This document shows positions 50,282 to 64,000 of a DNA stretch of 64,000 bases, in pieces. The position numbers and the translations under genes were made by a program. A model generated the notes under the pieces. It was not told the origin of the DNA. It worked only from the letters and a program-made list of their open reading frames with translations, and made no database searches. The DNA lies in assembly GCA_013398615.1 (NCBI GenBank), contig VZSR01000055.1, positions 6,360,614 through 6,424,613 on the forward strand, in the 5' to 3' direction. Position 1 is the stretch's first letter. Every line of letters begins with the position of its first letter. Source of the stretch: Brachypodius melanocephalos (lineage: Eukaryota > Chordata > Aves > Passeriformes > Pycnonotidae).

Positions 50282-50355
50282 AACACTGTCTTTTGTGACT
50301 TTATTAAGAGATGTTTTCAGGACAGACAAGCTTCTGGTTGCAGATGTTACAAACC
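50282..50355 (-). other. RPS3: RPS3 last, non-coding exon (3' UTR)
   Basis: The stop codon (51005-51003) lies three bases before a donor, GGG|GTAAGTACC (exon edge at 51000). The best partner is an acceptor, TTGTAG|GG, that starts an exon at 50355. That exon contains AATAAA and ends near 50282, so the transcript would have a very short 3' UTR of about 75-80 bases, typical of ribosomal protein mRNAs. The junction is so close to the stop codon that it should not trigger nonsense-mediated decay. Confidence 0.8.
50300..50305 (-). terminator. Poly(A) signal of RPS3
   Basis: AATAAA on the minus strand is followed by a GT-rich stretch and then a 17-base T run (minus strand, 50266-50250), a plausible downstream element for cleavage near 50282. 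Confidence 0.85.
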
Positions 50356-51002
50356 CTACAACGAGAAACAAAACACTCAGTGAGCTGGGGACAAACTCTT
50401 TTCCATAGCCATCATCCAAACAAAGAACAAACCAAGCCTTCCAATTAAACTGCATTTCTCATTTCCTGCTTTTTGGCCAATGATCCCCTTTCTTCCCCAC
50501 TGAGGGAGATCTTGCCAGATTCCTTGCTAAGACTTTAAACTGTGATTACTTCCTTACAAAAGCAGCCTAAAAATTGTTCTCACGTGGCTTTTAAGACTAT
50601 ACCAAACTGGATCCTGGGGCAGGATAGGATGGATAAATGAGGAATGTATTCCCTGCGCTGTCAGCTGCACACTGGCAGCAGCTGGTACAACATCAACACA
50701 TCCATGCATCCAACCCAAGTCACTCTAATAATCCAAAGTCTTCAAATTCATGCTGTATAACACAACAAGGAACAAGGCATGTGGACAGATGCATCCTCTC
50801 ATCTCCAGGGGAGTGTTCAGAGCTGCACTGCCACGTGCCTTGAACCCTGTCCCCTTCAAACCCAACCCTGGTCACTGTGCTGGGCACAACACAGCAGCTT
50901 GTATTCCCAAAATCCCAGCTTCCAGTGGTTTTGGTGGCCTGAAACCTTTTCTACATGGATCCTCAGCACATCTCCCTCTCACTGCTCCCAGGTACTTACC
51001 CC

Positions 51003-55110
<4,108 letters not shown>

Positions 55111-55136
55111 GATGAGCCGCGGCCCGGCGGAAAGGA

Positions 55137-55260
55137 GGGAGCGGGCCCCGCGGGCGGTGCTATATCCGCCTTCCGCCGCGCCCCATTGGCTGGCGCTGGC
55201 ACGGCGGGGAGCCAGCGGGGCACCATGGGAGATGTGGTCTTTGCCACGCCGCCATGTTGG
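55137..55260 (-). promoter_or_regulatory. RPS3 core promoter with TOP start, TATA-like box, YY1 and ZNF143-like sites
   Basis: On the minus strand, a TATA-like ATATA (55165-55161) is followed about 25-30 bases later by the pyrimidine tract CTCCTTTCCGCC (from about 55137), a typical TOP start of ribosomal protein mRNAs. Upstream lie GGAAGGCGGA (ETS-like, about 55176), ACCACATCTCCCATGGTGCC (55238-55219, close to the ZNF143 motif) and a YY1-type GCCGCCATGTTGG, read on the plus strand (55248-55260). The leader before the ATG is only about 27 bases. Confidence 0.8.
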
Positions 55261-55447
55261 GGAGGGCTGAGCCATGTGGACGCCCCAAAGCCGCGTTAAA
55301 CGGGCCCTAAATCCCGTGGGAACGGACAGGAGAGGCAGCAGGGTATAAAATAAAACAAAACAGAAAACTGATAATTCACCCCGAGTTTATACCTGGAGAC
55401 CTGTTCTGTCCAATCGTTGCTGTCGGAGGATGCTCAGCTGTAATCCA

Positions 55448-55713
55448 GGAATCAGCATGGCTTGGTTGGGAAGTGACCTTAAAGCTCGTCCAGTGCCACC
55501 CCCTGCCATGGGCAGGGACACCTTCCACTGTCCCAGGCTACTCCAAGTGCCGTCCAGCCTGGCCTTGGACACTTCTAGGGATCCAGGGGCAGTCACAGCT
55601 TCTCTGGGCCCCCTGTGCCAGCACCTCCCGACCTTCCCAGGGAACAATTCCTTCCCGATATCCCAGCTATCCCTGTCCTCTGGCAGTGGGAAGCCATTCC
55701 CTGTGTCCTGTCA
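55448..55713 (-). repeat. CR1 3' portion upstream of RPS3
   Basis: It runs from 'aatccaggaatcagcatgg' to 'ccattccctgtgtcctgtca', about 300 bases beyond the RPS3 start. Confidence 0.9.
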
Positions 55714-55845
55714 GAACACTTTTTTTTTAATGGTTTAGAGATTGTGGAGGATTACAAAAATAATACCAGTAATGGGTAGAGTTGATGCACGGCCTCTAGG
55801 AAGCAGAGATTTAAACTGCATTTTATCATGGATGTTATTACGGTT

Positions 55846-55903
55846 TGCAGTTGGACCTGATGATCTTGAGGGCCTTTTCCAGCCTGGGTGATGCTGTGAA
55901 AAT
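55846..55903 (+). repeat. CR1 3' terminus remnant
   Basis: It reads 'gttggacctgatgatcttga' followed by 'ggccttttccagcctgggtg'; the subfamily resembles the copy at 23440. Confidence 0.7.
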
Positions 55904-56837
55904 GCCCACGGTGCTCCTGACTACAAGCACAGCAGGAACGGCAGCAGGAGCAGGAAAGGACCTCCCACCCAGCAGCCAGAGGATCCCAGTCCTCTCCTTG
56001 CCAGGGAAAAGCCTGGTGTACCACTAGATGTCAGTGCAGACGGTTTCCAGGGTGGGAAAACCTCTGCCCCAGGGATTCATTTATCCAGAACTGCAGGGAT
56101 GGCGGAGCATCCCACGGTTCGCCTGGCAAAGGCAGGTGGCGGTGGCGGCGAGGAATTGTGTCCCCTCCTGTCACCAAACACCTTTGTCTCGCTTCTGGTG
56201 TGCCCAACCATCCTGCTCTCCCTCAACCTAAGATTCCCTGTCCCATACAGAACATCAGACTTTGGAGAAGTGTCCAGCAGCTGGGGGATGTCTCTCTGCA
56301 GGGATTTGAGCCCTACGGACTGGGCTCTCAAATAATTTGTCAGGAAAGAAAATGAACCTCCCAAGCTGCACAAACCCCACTCTGCTCTTTTCCAACATGG
56401 GACCACCATACTTTCAGAGCAGAAAAGATCTGCCCAAGATCATCTATTTTTTTTAGGCTGAGTTTACCCAGGAGAAGCTCACCCAATATATTTCTGTATC
56501 ATATAAAGGCACAACACGAGGAAAAAGCCTGACCCTGAGGCGTGTCCCCTTTTCCATGGCCTATTAAGGACAAACTATGTGTCCTGTCAGCATTTCAGGG
56601 TCAGTACCCAGAAGGTGGGCACAAAGCAGAGGCCTGGGTGGTGTCTGGCACCAAGGGAATGTCCCCTGTCCCCTCAGACATAGCCTGGCTAAGCTGTGGC
56701 CTTCACAGCCAGGGACATTTCAGTGCCTTCCCCAAACAGCAATGTGGGATTCCTCCCTCAGCACCAGCCATCCCTGCTTGCAGTCCAAGCCAGCCCTGGG
56801 TGATGCTCTCCAGTGCTGGGAATGGATTCTGGGCTAG

Positions 56838-56922
56838 TTGGAAATGCCCCTGCTCACTGCAGGGTTGGGTTAGACAACCTTTGAAGGTCCCTTCCAACCC
56901 AAGCCATTCCGTGATTCTGTGA
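56838..56922 (+). repeat. CR1 3' end
   Basis: It reads 'gttgggttagacaacctttg' and 'cccttccaacccaagccatt', with a 'gtgattctgtga' tail. Confidence 0.85.
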
Positions 56923-59611
56923 GTGCATCTCTGCTCCATCCCTGCTGAAATGGAGGCTGGCAACATCCCAAAAAAGCTGTGACACGCCTGCACCCCTCTC
57001 CACAGAGAGCTCAGGTGTGGTCCAGCAGGTCCCAGTGGCTTCCCAGGCCCAGCAGTGGCCTGGGATTATCCCTAAATCCCATGATGAGTGACAGACACTC
57101 AGGTTTCTGGATCCCCATCCTCAGGGACTGCACCCCTGCTGTTCCCCATTTCTCACCTTTTTGTGGAGCCTGCCATGAGAGGGCAGGAGCTGCCTCACCA
57201 CAGGCACAGGAGATCCTTTTGTTTCCAAAGCACATCCAGGGACTGGAAAAAACTTCGGAGTTGATCCAGCCATGACCCTCCCTGGCTCCGGGCATATCCC
57301 AGCTGCCCCATCCCTTTAGCTGGCACTAAACCCTGGGCTGCAGGGCTCCTCTTGGACAGGCAGGAGCAAAATCAGGGATGCAGGGGAAGGATGTCACCCC
57401 GGGAAGTGGCACTTGGCAGCAGCAGGAACACCCCATGCCCATGGGGAGCGCCCCTGGCAGGTGCTGGGAGGTGGTGCCAGGTTTCCCTGCTGTGGGGGAT
57501 GTGGCTCAGAGCAGGTTTGGGAATGGAGAGCTGTCCTGCCTCTCCCCAGCTCCATTCATTGCCCAGACAGCAACATGCTTTATGGCAGCTGAGGGCCATC
57601 GCACGGGCTCAATTAATCCAGTATCCCAGCGTTTTCTCTCCGGGAAGCTGGCTCCTGTTCAGAGCAGGCAGGAGGGGCTGGCAGCCCTTTGCAGGGACAG
57701 CCAGCAGCTTTCCCAGCTTGATGGCACGCTGGACTTTGGGATACCCCCTGCTTTCTGTGGGCAGTGACAAAAGGTGGCATTGGGAGCGAGTGTCCTACCT
57801 GGGAAAGTCCCCAACTGCCACTGCTGCTCCCAAAGTAAGGGAGCTTTCACCAGGGATGTGATGGCTCTGGAGGAGGATCAGGAAACAGCCTTGGGGTCAT
57901 CAAAAATACAAACTGGTACAGTCAGAAGCCCAGGGGCTGCCCCTTCCTGCTGTGGTCCCTCCAGCTCAGACACCTGCAGGATTTGGGGTGACATGCTGAG
58001 TTCACGCTCATGCCAAGCCCCATCACCTCTCTGAATATGCCTGAGGAGTTCAGGAATCTCCCTTGCAGGAGCCTGTTCCTCATGATTTCTCTCGGTGCAA
58101 ACAAGCCATGGTGCTCCAGGGGGATTTGGACAGCCACATCCCAACCTACATCCCACCCCCTTTTAGTGCAGCAACCAGCAGCCCAGGAGAGAAAACCTTC
58201 CAAATCACCTTCCCTAAAAGCATCAGAGGCACTGCAGAGCTAATGAATTTTCCCAGGGAGTAGCTGTGGAAAATGAAACCAGGGCTAGAGATGGACAAGA
58301 TGAGATAGTTTGCATTAAATGAATGGAGATGGGTCCTGGAAGGTAATTCCAGCAGAGATAAGATGAATTGCAAGCACCAGTTGTAAAGCATTTGTAAAGT
58401 CTGACTCAGACAGGAATTTTACTGCAGGAGATGCTGTATTAAGTTTACTGCTGCAGTTGGAGCAGCTGCTACTGCCCAAGCTGTATGAACCCCTCACTGA
58501 GTTACCACTCCCTGGCACCTGTGGAAATCTTCCTGAGAAACGTGTTCTGCCTTCCTACAGGGAGTAGCCCTTTGGAGCAGGGAGAGATGGAGGGAACAGG
58601 GCTGGGAGGACAGGGAGTCAGGGCCACATTCACAGGCCTTTTGTAAACATTTCCCACATAGGAGGATTTACTGTTTGTACCTTGGTGAGAACATGGGGAG
58701 TAAGTCCAGCAAAACTTCTGGAAGCAGTGGAAGGTGGCAGGATCCTGCAGGACAGGCATGGAAGAGGGCACAGAGGGAAGATGCCCCAATCCCATCTCCT
58801 TCCCTGCAGCTGGAAGAGCTGGATTGAAACTCGGCTCAGATCCAGGCTAAGGAGGAGTAACTGCTCTGGAAAGGTGTGTGTGACCCTCCAGGACCCCTGA
58901 GGACACATTAAAGCTTGAAAACCAACAGCCAAATGGGCAGGAGCTGTGCACTGGAAGATGTCTGGGTTCAATGAAGGAATTGCAGCACTCAGCAAGGTGT
59001 TAGTGAAGCACAGAGTCTGATCCAGCACCAACTCGATTGTAATCCCAGCCTGTTACCTCCAACACATCTGCTAAATTGTTGGCAGTGTTTTAGTGGCTGT
59101 CCTCAAACAGCTCCATCACCCCAACACTCTCCTTTGGGCATCTCAGGATTTTGCTTCGCTGCCTGGATTCACTTTAAGGACTTCAAGCAGATTATTAAAT
59201 AATTTAGACTTCCTTAAGAAACAGGAAATGGAATAAGGATGCTGGGTGTGCTGTTTAGCTGGGGATCCTTGAGTTTGTTACTATTTAATGAAGCGAGTGG
59301 CTGCTGGCAGAGGTCATTCCAGCAGCTCACACCCGGCCGCAGGGCTCTGGGTGAGTGATGTAAATTGAAACCTTAATGGGCATTTCCAGGAGAGCAGTTT
59401 GCCCTGGCACTGCCACCCAAGACACAGCAGCTTAAGCAAGTGATTCTTAATCAGTTTTCAAGCCCCAGAAAACAGGATGAGGGCAGGAGACGCTGGTTTG
59501 CCCCAGCACCACATTTAGTGATGATTTACAGGTGCACTGAGATAAGGCTGGTGACAAAGGCCATTCCCTGCTCTTGGTGCTGGAACTGCTGACACGACTC
59601 ACGAGGATGGG

Positions 59612-59657
59612 CCTGGAAGGACAGGACAAGGGGGAATGGCTTCCCACTGCCAGAGAA
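59612..59657 (+). repeat. Small CR1 internal remnant
   Basis: About 45 bases matching 'ggacaggacaagggggaatg' and 'gcttcccactgccagag'. Confidence 0.7.
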
Positions 59658-61996
59658 ATCCATGGAGCCATCCATGTGGGAAGATGACACCCTCAAAACA
59701 GCTGAAGAGCACTGGAGGCAAGTAGCACTGAAAGAACTTGCTGAGGCTGCAGCAGGAGCCAGCAGGGCTCAGGTCTCAAATCCCAGCCCCTCAATCCCAG
59801 AGCTCCCAGGATTTCAGCTCCCTGTTTGGACAAGGGGAAGCAGAAGTGCTTTGCCAAGCTGATCCCAGGTGCTGCAGCAGCAGGGAGGGAGCTGCTGGTC
59901 CAGGAGCAGCCTGGCAACACCCAGTTCCATGGTTTCCCTGCTTTCCCCATCTCCTCTCCGTCCTGGAGACACAGCCAGGGAGCAGCAGTGATAAACTGGC
60001 TGCTGGTCCAAGCACAAGGTTATTTTCTAGGACATTAAGCAGAACCCTGGGATGCCAGCTTGCAGGAGAGCCATGAAGAGTGACAAGACACCTGACCAGA
60101 ATGCAAAAGCAGAGCTGCAAACTTAACACCTTTTCCACCCCCCCTCGTCTGTTAAAAATAGCTTTAGAGGGGAAGCTCAAAGCAGTGTGAGGAGCTGCTG
60201 GCTTTAGAAAATGAGCAGTTTCAGCAGAAATATTCAGTGACCACCACCCAGAGAGCTCTGATTTTCAGTACCTCAGCCATTCACATCTTAAACACTCAAG
60301 CCGCAATGCAGCCCCATTGTTTGGCAGGGGGTAATAAAAACCTGAAAATCTTTATCCAGCCTGCTTTTCTGTAGGAATAATACCACTAACATCCCAGAAT
60401 TATCTCCATCTATGTCTGGCTAGGACTCCAAATCAATAAATTGTCTCCTCACGCTCAGATTAGCTCAGTCAGGTAATTTTGAAAGCAGCAGCAGCAGTTC
60501 CCCATTGTTAGGCAGAGCAGCTCTGCCAGCTGATTTAACACGAGATCTCTCGTTATCCCAGAACAATCCCACTCCAACAGCATCCTTGGGGAATAATTTG
60601 CACTGACTTCAACAATACTTTGTGGCAGTCTGGGAATCAGGAGTGCTGTATTTATTATTACTCATATTTACTGAATTTAATTTGGATTAATATTTGTAAT
60701 TATATTTCTCCTTGGAAAGAAGATTAAAAAAATGGACAAAACCAAAACTACCACTTGTTTCTGTGGCCAAAAACCCCAACCCCACCCCTGTCACTTTCAT
60801 TCCTGGCTCAGCCTCAGCTCTGATGTACCAAGCACGCCAGGAGTGCTCAGATCCTTTCACAGAAATTCCTGGGAATTTTCCTGTGTTGGAAATGGCTCAT
60901 GGAGGAACTGCTTCCCCCTGTCTCTCTCCGCCCAAAGGAGTTTCTCTCTGCAAGCCTCTGCTGCCACCCTGTCACTGGGTTTGTCATCTCCCACTGCCAC
61001 TGATGTTCTCAGAACCCCACAAATCCTTCAGCCACAGTCCCCTCTTCGTCTCTTCTCTTGCTGTCACGCAAAGCATCCCTTCTTCGTTTTTAAGGAGCAG
61101 CAATAATACCTGCCATCGAATTCCCAAGAAAAATGCCAGTTCTCTTTTAAACTCCAGAGCAAAACCTGCAGCAGGAAACCCTGGGAGCATGAACAGAGCT
61201 GCTCCCTCCTCAGAAACCAAGATGTTCTTATGAAGTGGGATTAATACCACAATATCCATTTTTTAACCCCATAAACCTTATTTTAAGCCATCAGCTTCTC
61301 ATGTCTCTTCAAGCAAGTTAATCCAGGGTTGTTGCTGTTTTCCAGACAGTGCCCTCCCTCCATCCCTTCCCTTTGCTAAGCAAGGAGGCCCCAGTCTTAG
61401 AGAAATTAATTAGTGCAGTAATTTGCCCAGCACACAGAGGAGAAGCCGAATTTGTCCCACTCTGCAGGATTCAGCTGAATAAAAAAGACAAATAGCTGTG
61501 CTGTGGGATTTTAAAAAGCTGCTGTCAGCATTCCCAATGCAACCAGACCTGGAAATTCATTCGTCTTTCACTAAACAATGGGAAAAGGAGAAGCAATTAC
61601 AGTAGACAAAACTAATTACAGCAGAGCTGAAGCACAGCTCACAGCACTCACTCTTCAATCTGCATTCAAAAAGAAAAATCCAACCCCAAAACCACTCCAT
61701 CAAAAAAAGGTGAAAATCTGGGAGTGGAATAAAAGCAATTTTGAAATAGAAGGAGCACTTCAGCATGGCACAGTCTGGTTTTTGTAAGGAGAAGCCTTCA
61801 GGTGATGCTGGCAGTGCTTGGCAAACAGGACACAGGGATTTGTCCAGAGGTGATGCTGGAGTGGGGGGAAGAAATGAGCTCCCAGTTCCTCCTCAGTGGG
61901 GCCCATTCCACGCTCACCTCACACCCAGGTGAGTTTTGGGTGGGATGGTTTTTAGCTGCCAGAAGAACTGGAGCATGGTGTTAGTGATGCCAAGGT

Positions 61997-62072
61997 CTGG
62001 GGTTAGATGTCCAAGAGATGGACCCCATGATCCTTGGGGGTCCTTTCCAACTCAGACTATCCTGGGATCTCT
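61997..62072 (+). repeat. CR1 3' terminus remnant
   Basis: It reads 'gaccccatgatccttggggg' and 'tcctttccaactcagactat'; diverged. Confidence 0.65.
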
Positions 62073-62810
62073 GTGGAGCTCAGCTTGCACACTCGTGGCT
62101 GAACAGCTTCTCCTTCTATAGTGGAGACAAAGCACTCCAAAGGTGAGGTTATCCCTGTTTCCTGACCCTCACAGCCATCCCTGCCTGACCCAGAACACTC
62201 TATGGATATTCACATCTTTGGGTGAAATGATAGGAGAGAATCCAAAGCCGTCTGTAAAGCCCATTCAATCCCTGGCTATGGTCCAGGCTGGCAGTGACAG
62301 GTCCTGTGAGAGGCAATTCCTGATCCCCAGAGCTGGATGTCCCTTGGGCCTGGCTCCTGTTCTCTTTGGATACCAGCTGGGAAATCCAGACAGCAAAAGG
62401 GAATTTTCAACAGACTGGGGGAAGAACTGCTGCTTAACACAGAGACAGGCTGGAAAATGGATTGCAGGGAAAAAACCTGAAGTGGGAAGAGCAGGAGGAA
62501 TGGGATTGGGCTGTGGATGGATGTGCCGGACACCACTTCAGGCCTCATTCCCTGGGGATATGGGCCACACTCGGGATTTGAAAGCCTCCATGAGCCATTT
62601 CCAACACACAAAGCTGCCACTGGCTACAGCACCTGTTTAATTCCAAAGGATTTCTGGGAACAGACACAAGACCATGTCAGAATGCTGTTTTTCTCTGTAG
62701 ATCCTTAAGGAGGTGCAGCCCGAAGCCTCAATCCTGGAACCCCATTCCTTTGTGTCCATGGCCACTGCACAGCCCAACACTGCTTAGCACAGAGGTTTTC
62801 CCTGCCAGAG

Positions 62811-63057
62811 AATCATTCAGTAAAATCCTTTCAGATCATGGAGTCCAGTAATTCCCCCAGCACTGCCAGGGACTGACCCCTGTCCCCAAGTGCCACATCC
62901 ATATGGCTTTAAATCCCTCCAGGGATGGGGACTCAGCACTGCTCTGGGCGGCTGTGCCAATGCCTGAAAATCCTTTCAGTGAAGATTTTTTTCCCTCATA
63001 TCCAACCTAAACCTCCCTGGCACAACTTGAGGCCATTTCCTCCTATCCTCTGATTCT
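62811..63057 (-). repeat. CR1 fragment, older subfamily
   Basis: It is recognised from 'tcatatccaacctaaacctc' and 'aacttgaggccatttcctcc'. It has the same general structure as the copy at 719-960. Confidence 0.8.
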
Positions 63058-64000
63058 ATTAAAGGATTCTCTGCATTCTCAGCCTGAAGAGGAGAAGGTT
63101 GGGAGGGGGAACTCTTCCATGTGTGGCAATACTGGAAGGGAGGGTGCCAAGGGAATGGGGCCAGGCTCTCCCCAGCAGTGCCAGGATCCCAGGTGATGCA
63201 CAGGTAGCTGTCAGACCCACTCTCCCCCTCCTCTCTGTGCTGCTCCACCAACCAGAGGGATTTCCCACCTCCCCACACCAGTATCACTGCAGTGCTTGCT
63301 TTCATTTTCTGGCTGAAATGACCTGCAATGCAGAGGCTCACTTGCTGCACTGATCCTGCTGCCAGATCTGTAATCCTCAATCCCCCTGGGGAATGCCTGG
63401 AGTAGGAAACCACTTGGCATGGCAAGCACGTCAGCATTTTCCTGGCTGCATTTTTTATTGTCTCTTTGCTGCATCCCCGACTTCAGTTAAGTTTTCTTCC
63501 CTTTCATCCCTCACTTTCTCCAGCCTCCCCCAGTGCCTTGAACTGAGGTGTCAATGTCCCTCAGCTCCCCATTCTTGGAGACACCTGTCCAGGTGTGGGG
63601 GCACAACACATTTACTCCATCCATCCCAAGATTTTCCTGTAGGGCAACAGATCTGCAAAAGGAAAAAAATGTGGGGAGACAGAACTCTTCCCTTGGCAGT
63701 GGCATCCCCTCCTTCCTGGGAGGCTCCAAAGGCTGACTGAGGTAGATTCCCTGCTAATCCTGCCTCTGCCATGCTGGCATTTACAAGTTTTTAATTACAG
63801 GGACCTTGCTGGAAAAGCAGTGCAAGCTGCAGAGACATTTGTGCTATACAGGAAAGAGAACCCACCCACTTGCTTTGGTTCCTTTTAGTATTTCCATAAA
63901 ACAAACAAAAAGAAATCCTGGCACAATTTGGAGTAAGCATCACACATGGTTTACCCCCATCCCTTCTACCCAATCTGAGCCCTCTTAACCTGTTTGAAAT

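Larger units (their letters stand above)
55266..64000. other. Region upstream of RPS3
   Basis: No exon, CpG island or RNA gene is recognised here. It holds CR1 fragments (listed separately) and an AT-rich stretch around 60,640-60,720. The longest ORF (60712-61233, plus strand) has no recognisable domain. If gene order follows the inversion model in the findings, ARRB1 would lie further right. Confidence 0.6.

Noticed and set aside
60712..61233. 173-codon plus-strand frame
   Set aside because: It has no recognisable domain or supporting splice, promoter or poly(A) signals, and its composition resembles the surrounding non-coding DNA.

Overview
This is vertebrate nuclear DNA, almost certainly from a bird and probably a songbird. 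It has two compact spliced housekeeping-type genes, long non-coding stretches, three CpG-rich promoter regions, and more than thirty fragments of CR1-type LINEs, whose 3' ends read roughly 'ggtcccttccaacccaaaccattctgtgattct'. The songbird assignment rests only on the general look and density of the CR1 copies. The 405-residue SERPINH1 length fits chicken HSP47 from memory.

Layout. 1-18,888 has no coding exon I can recognise. It is probably the long first intron of a minus-strand gene whose first non-coding exon and CpG island lie at about 18,530-19,170. The position matches GDPD5, which in human is divergent from SERPINH1, but no GDPD5 coding exon is visible, so the name is inferred from gene order. 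19,171-41,630 is intergenic, with CR1 fragments and a few possible regulatory patches. 41,630-48,118 is SERPINH1 (HSP47, the collagen chaperone of the endoplasmic reticulum) on the plus strand. It has a TATA box, a perfect three-unit heat-shock element, a short non-coding exon 1, four coding exons (44,527-46,479; 405 residues ending in RDEL) and a 1.6 kb 3' UTR. 48,119-50,281 is a short tail-to-tail spacer. 50,282-55,137 is RPS3 (ribosomal protein uS3) on the minus strand. It has seven exons encoding 243 residues, and two introns each carry a SNORD15 (U15) C/D box snoRNA. 55,138-64,000 is upstream of RPS3 and contains CR1 fragments but no gene I can support.

How the genes relate. SERPINH1 and RPS3 are functionally unrelated neighbours: one is a heat-inducible secretory-pathway chaperone, the other a constitutive translation gene. 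RPS3 and SNORD15 are functionally linked, because one transcript yields both a ribosomal protein and guide RNAs for rRNA methylation. The order GDPD5(-), SERPINH1(+), RPS3(-) differs from human, where RPS3 lies on the far side of GDPD5. One inversion would explain this.

I see no new multi-gene system here. The points most worth following are the SNORD15 pair, the possible inversion, two exon-like segments in SERPINH1 intron 1, and a few candidate regulatory clusters.
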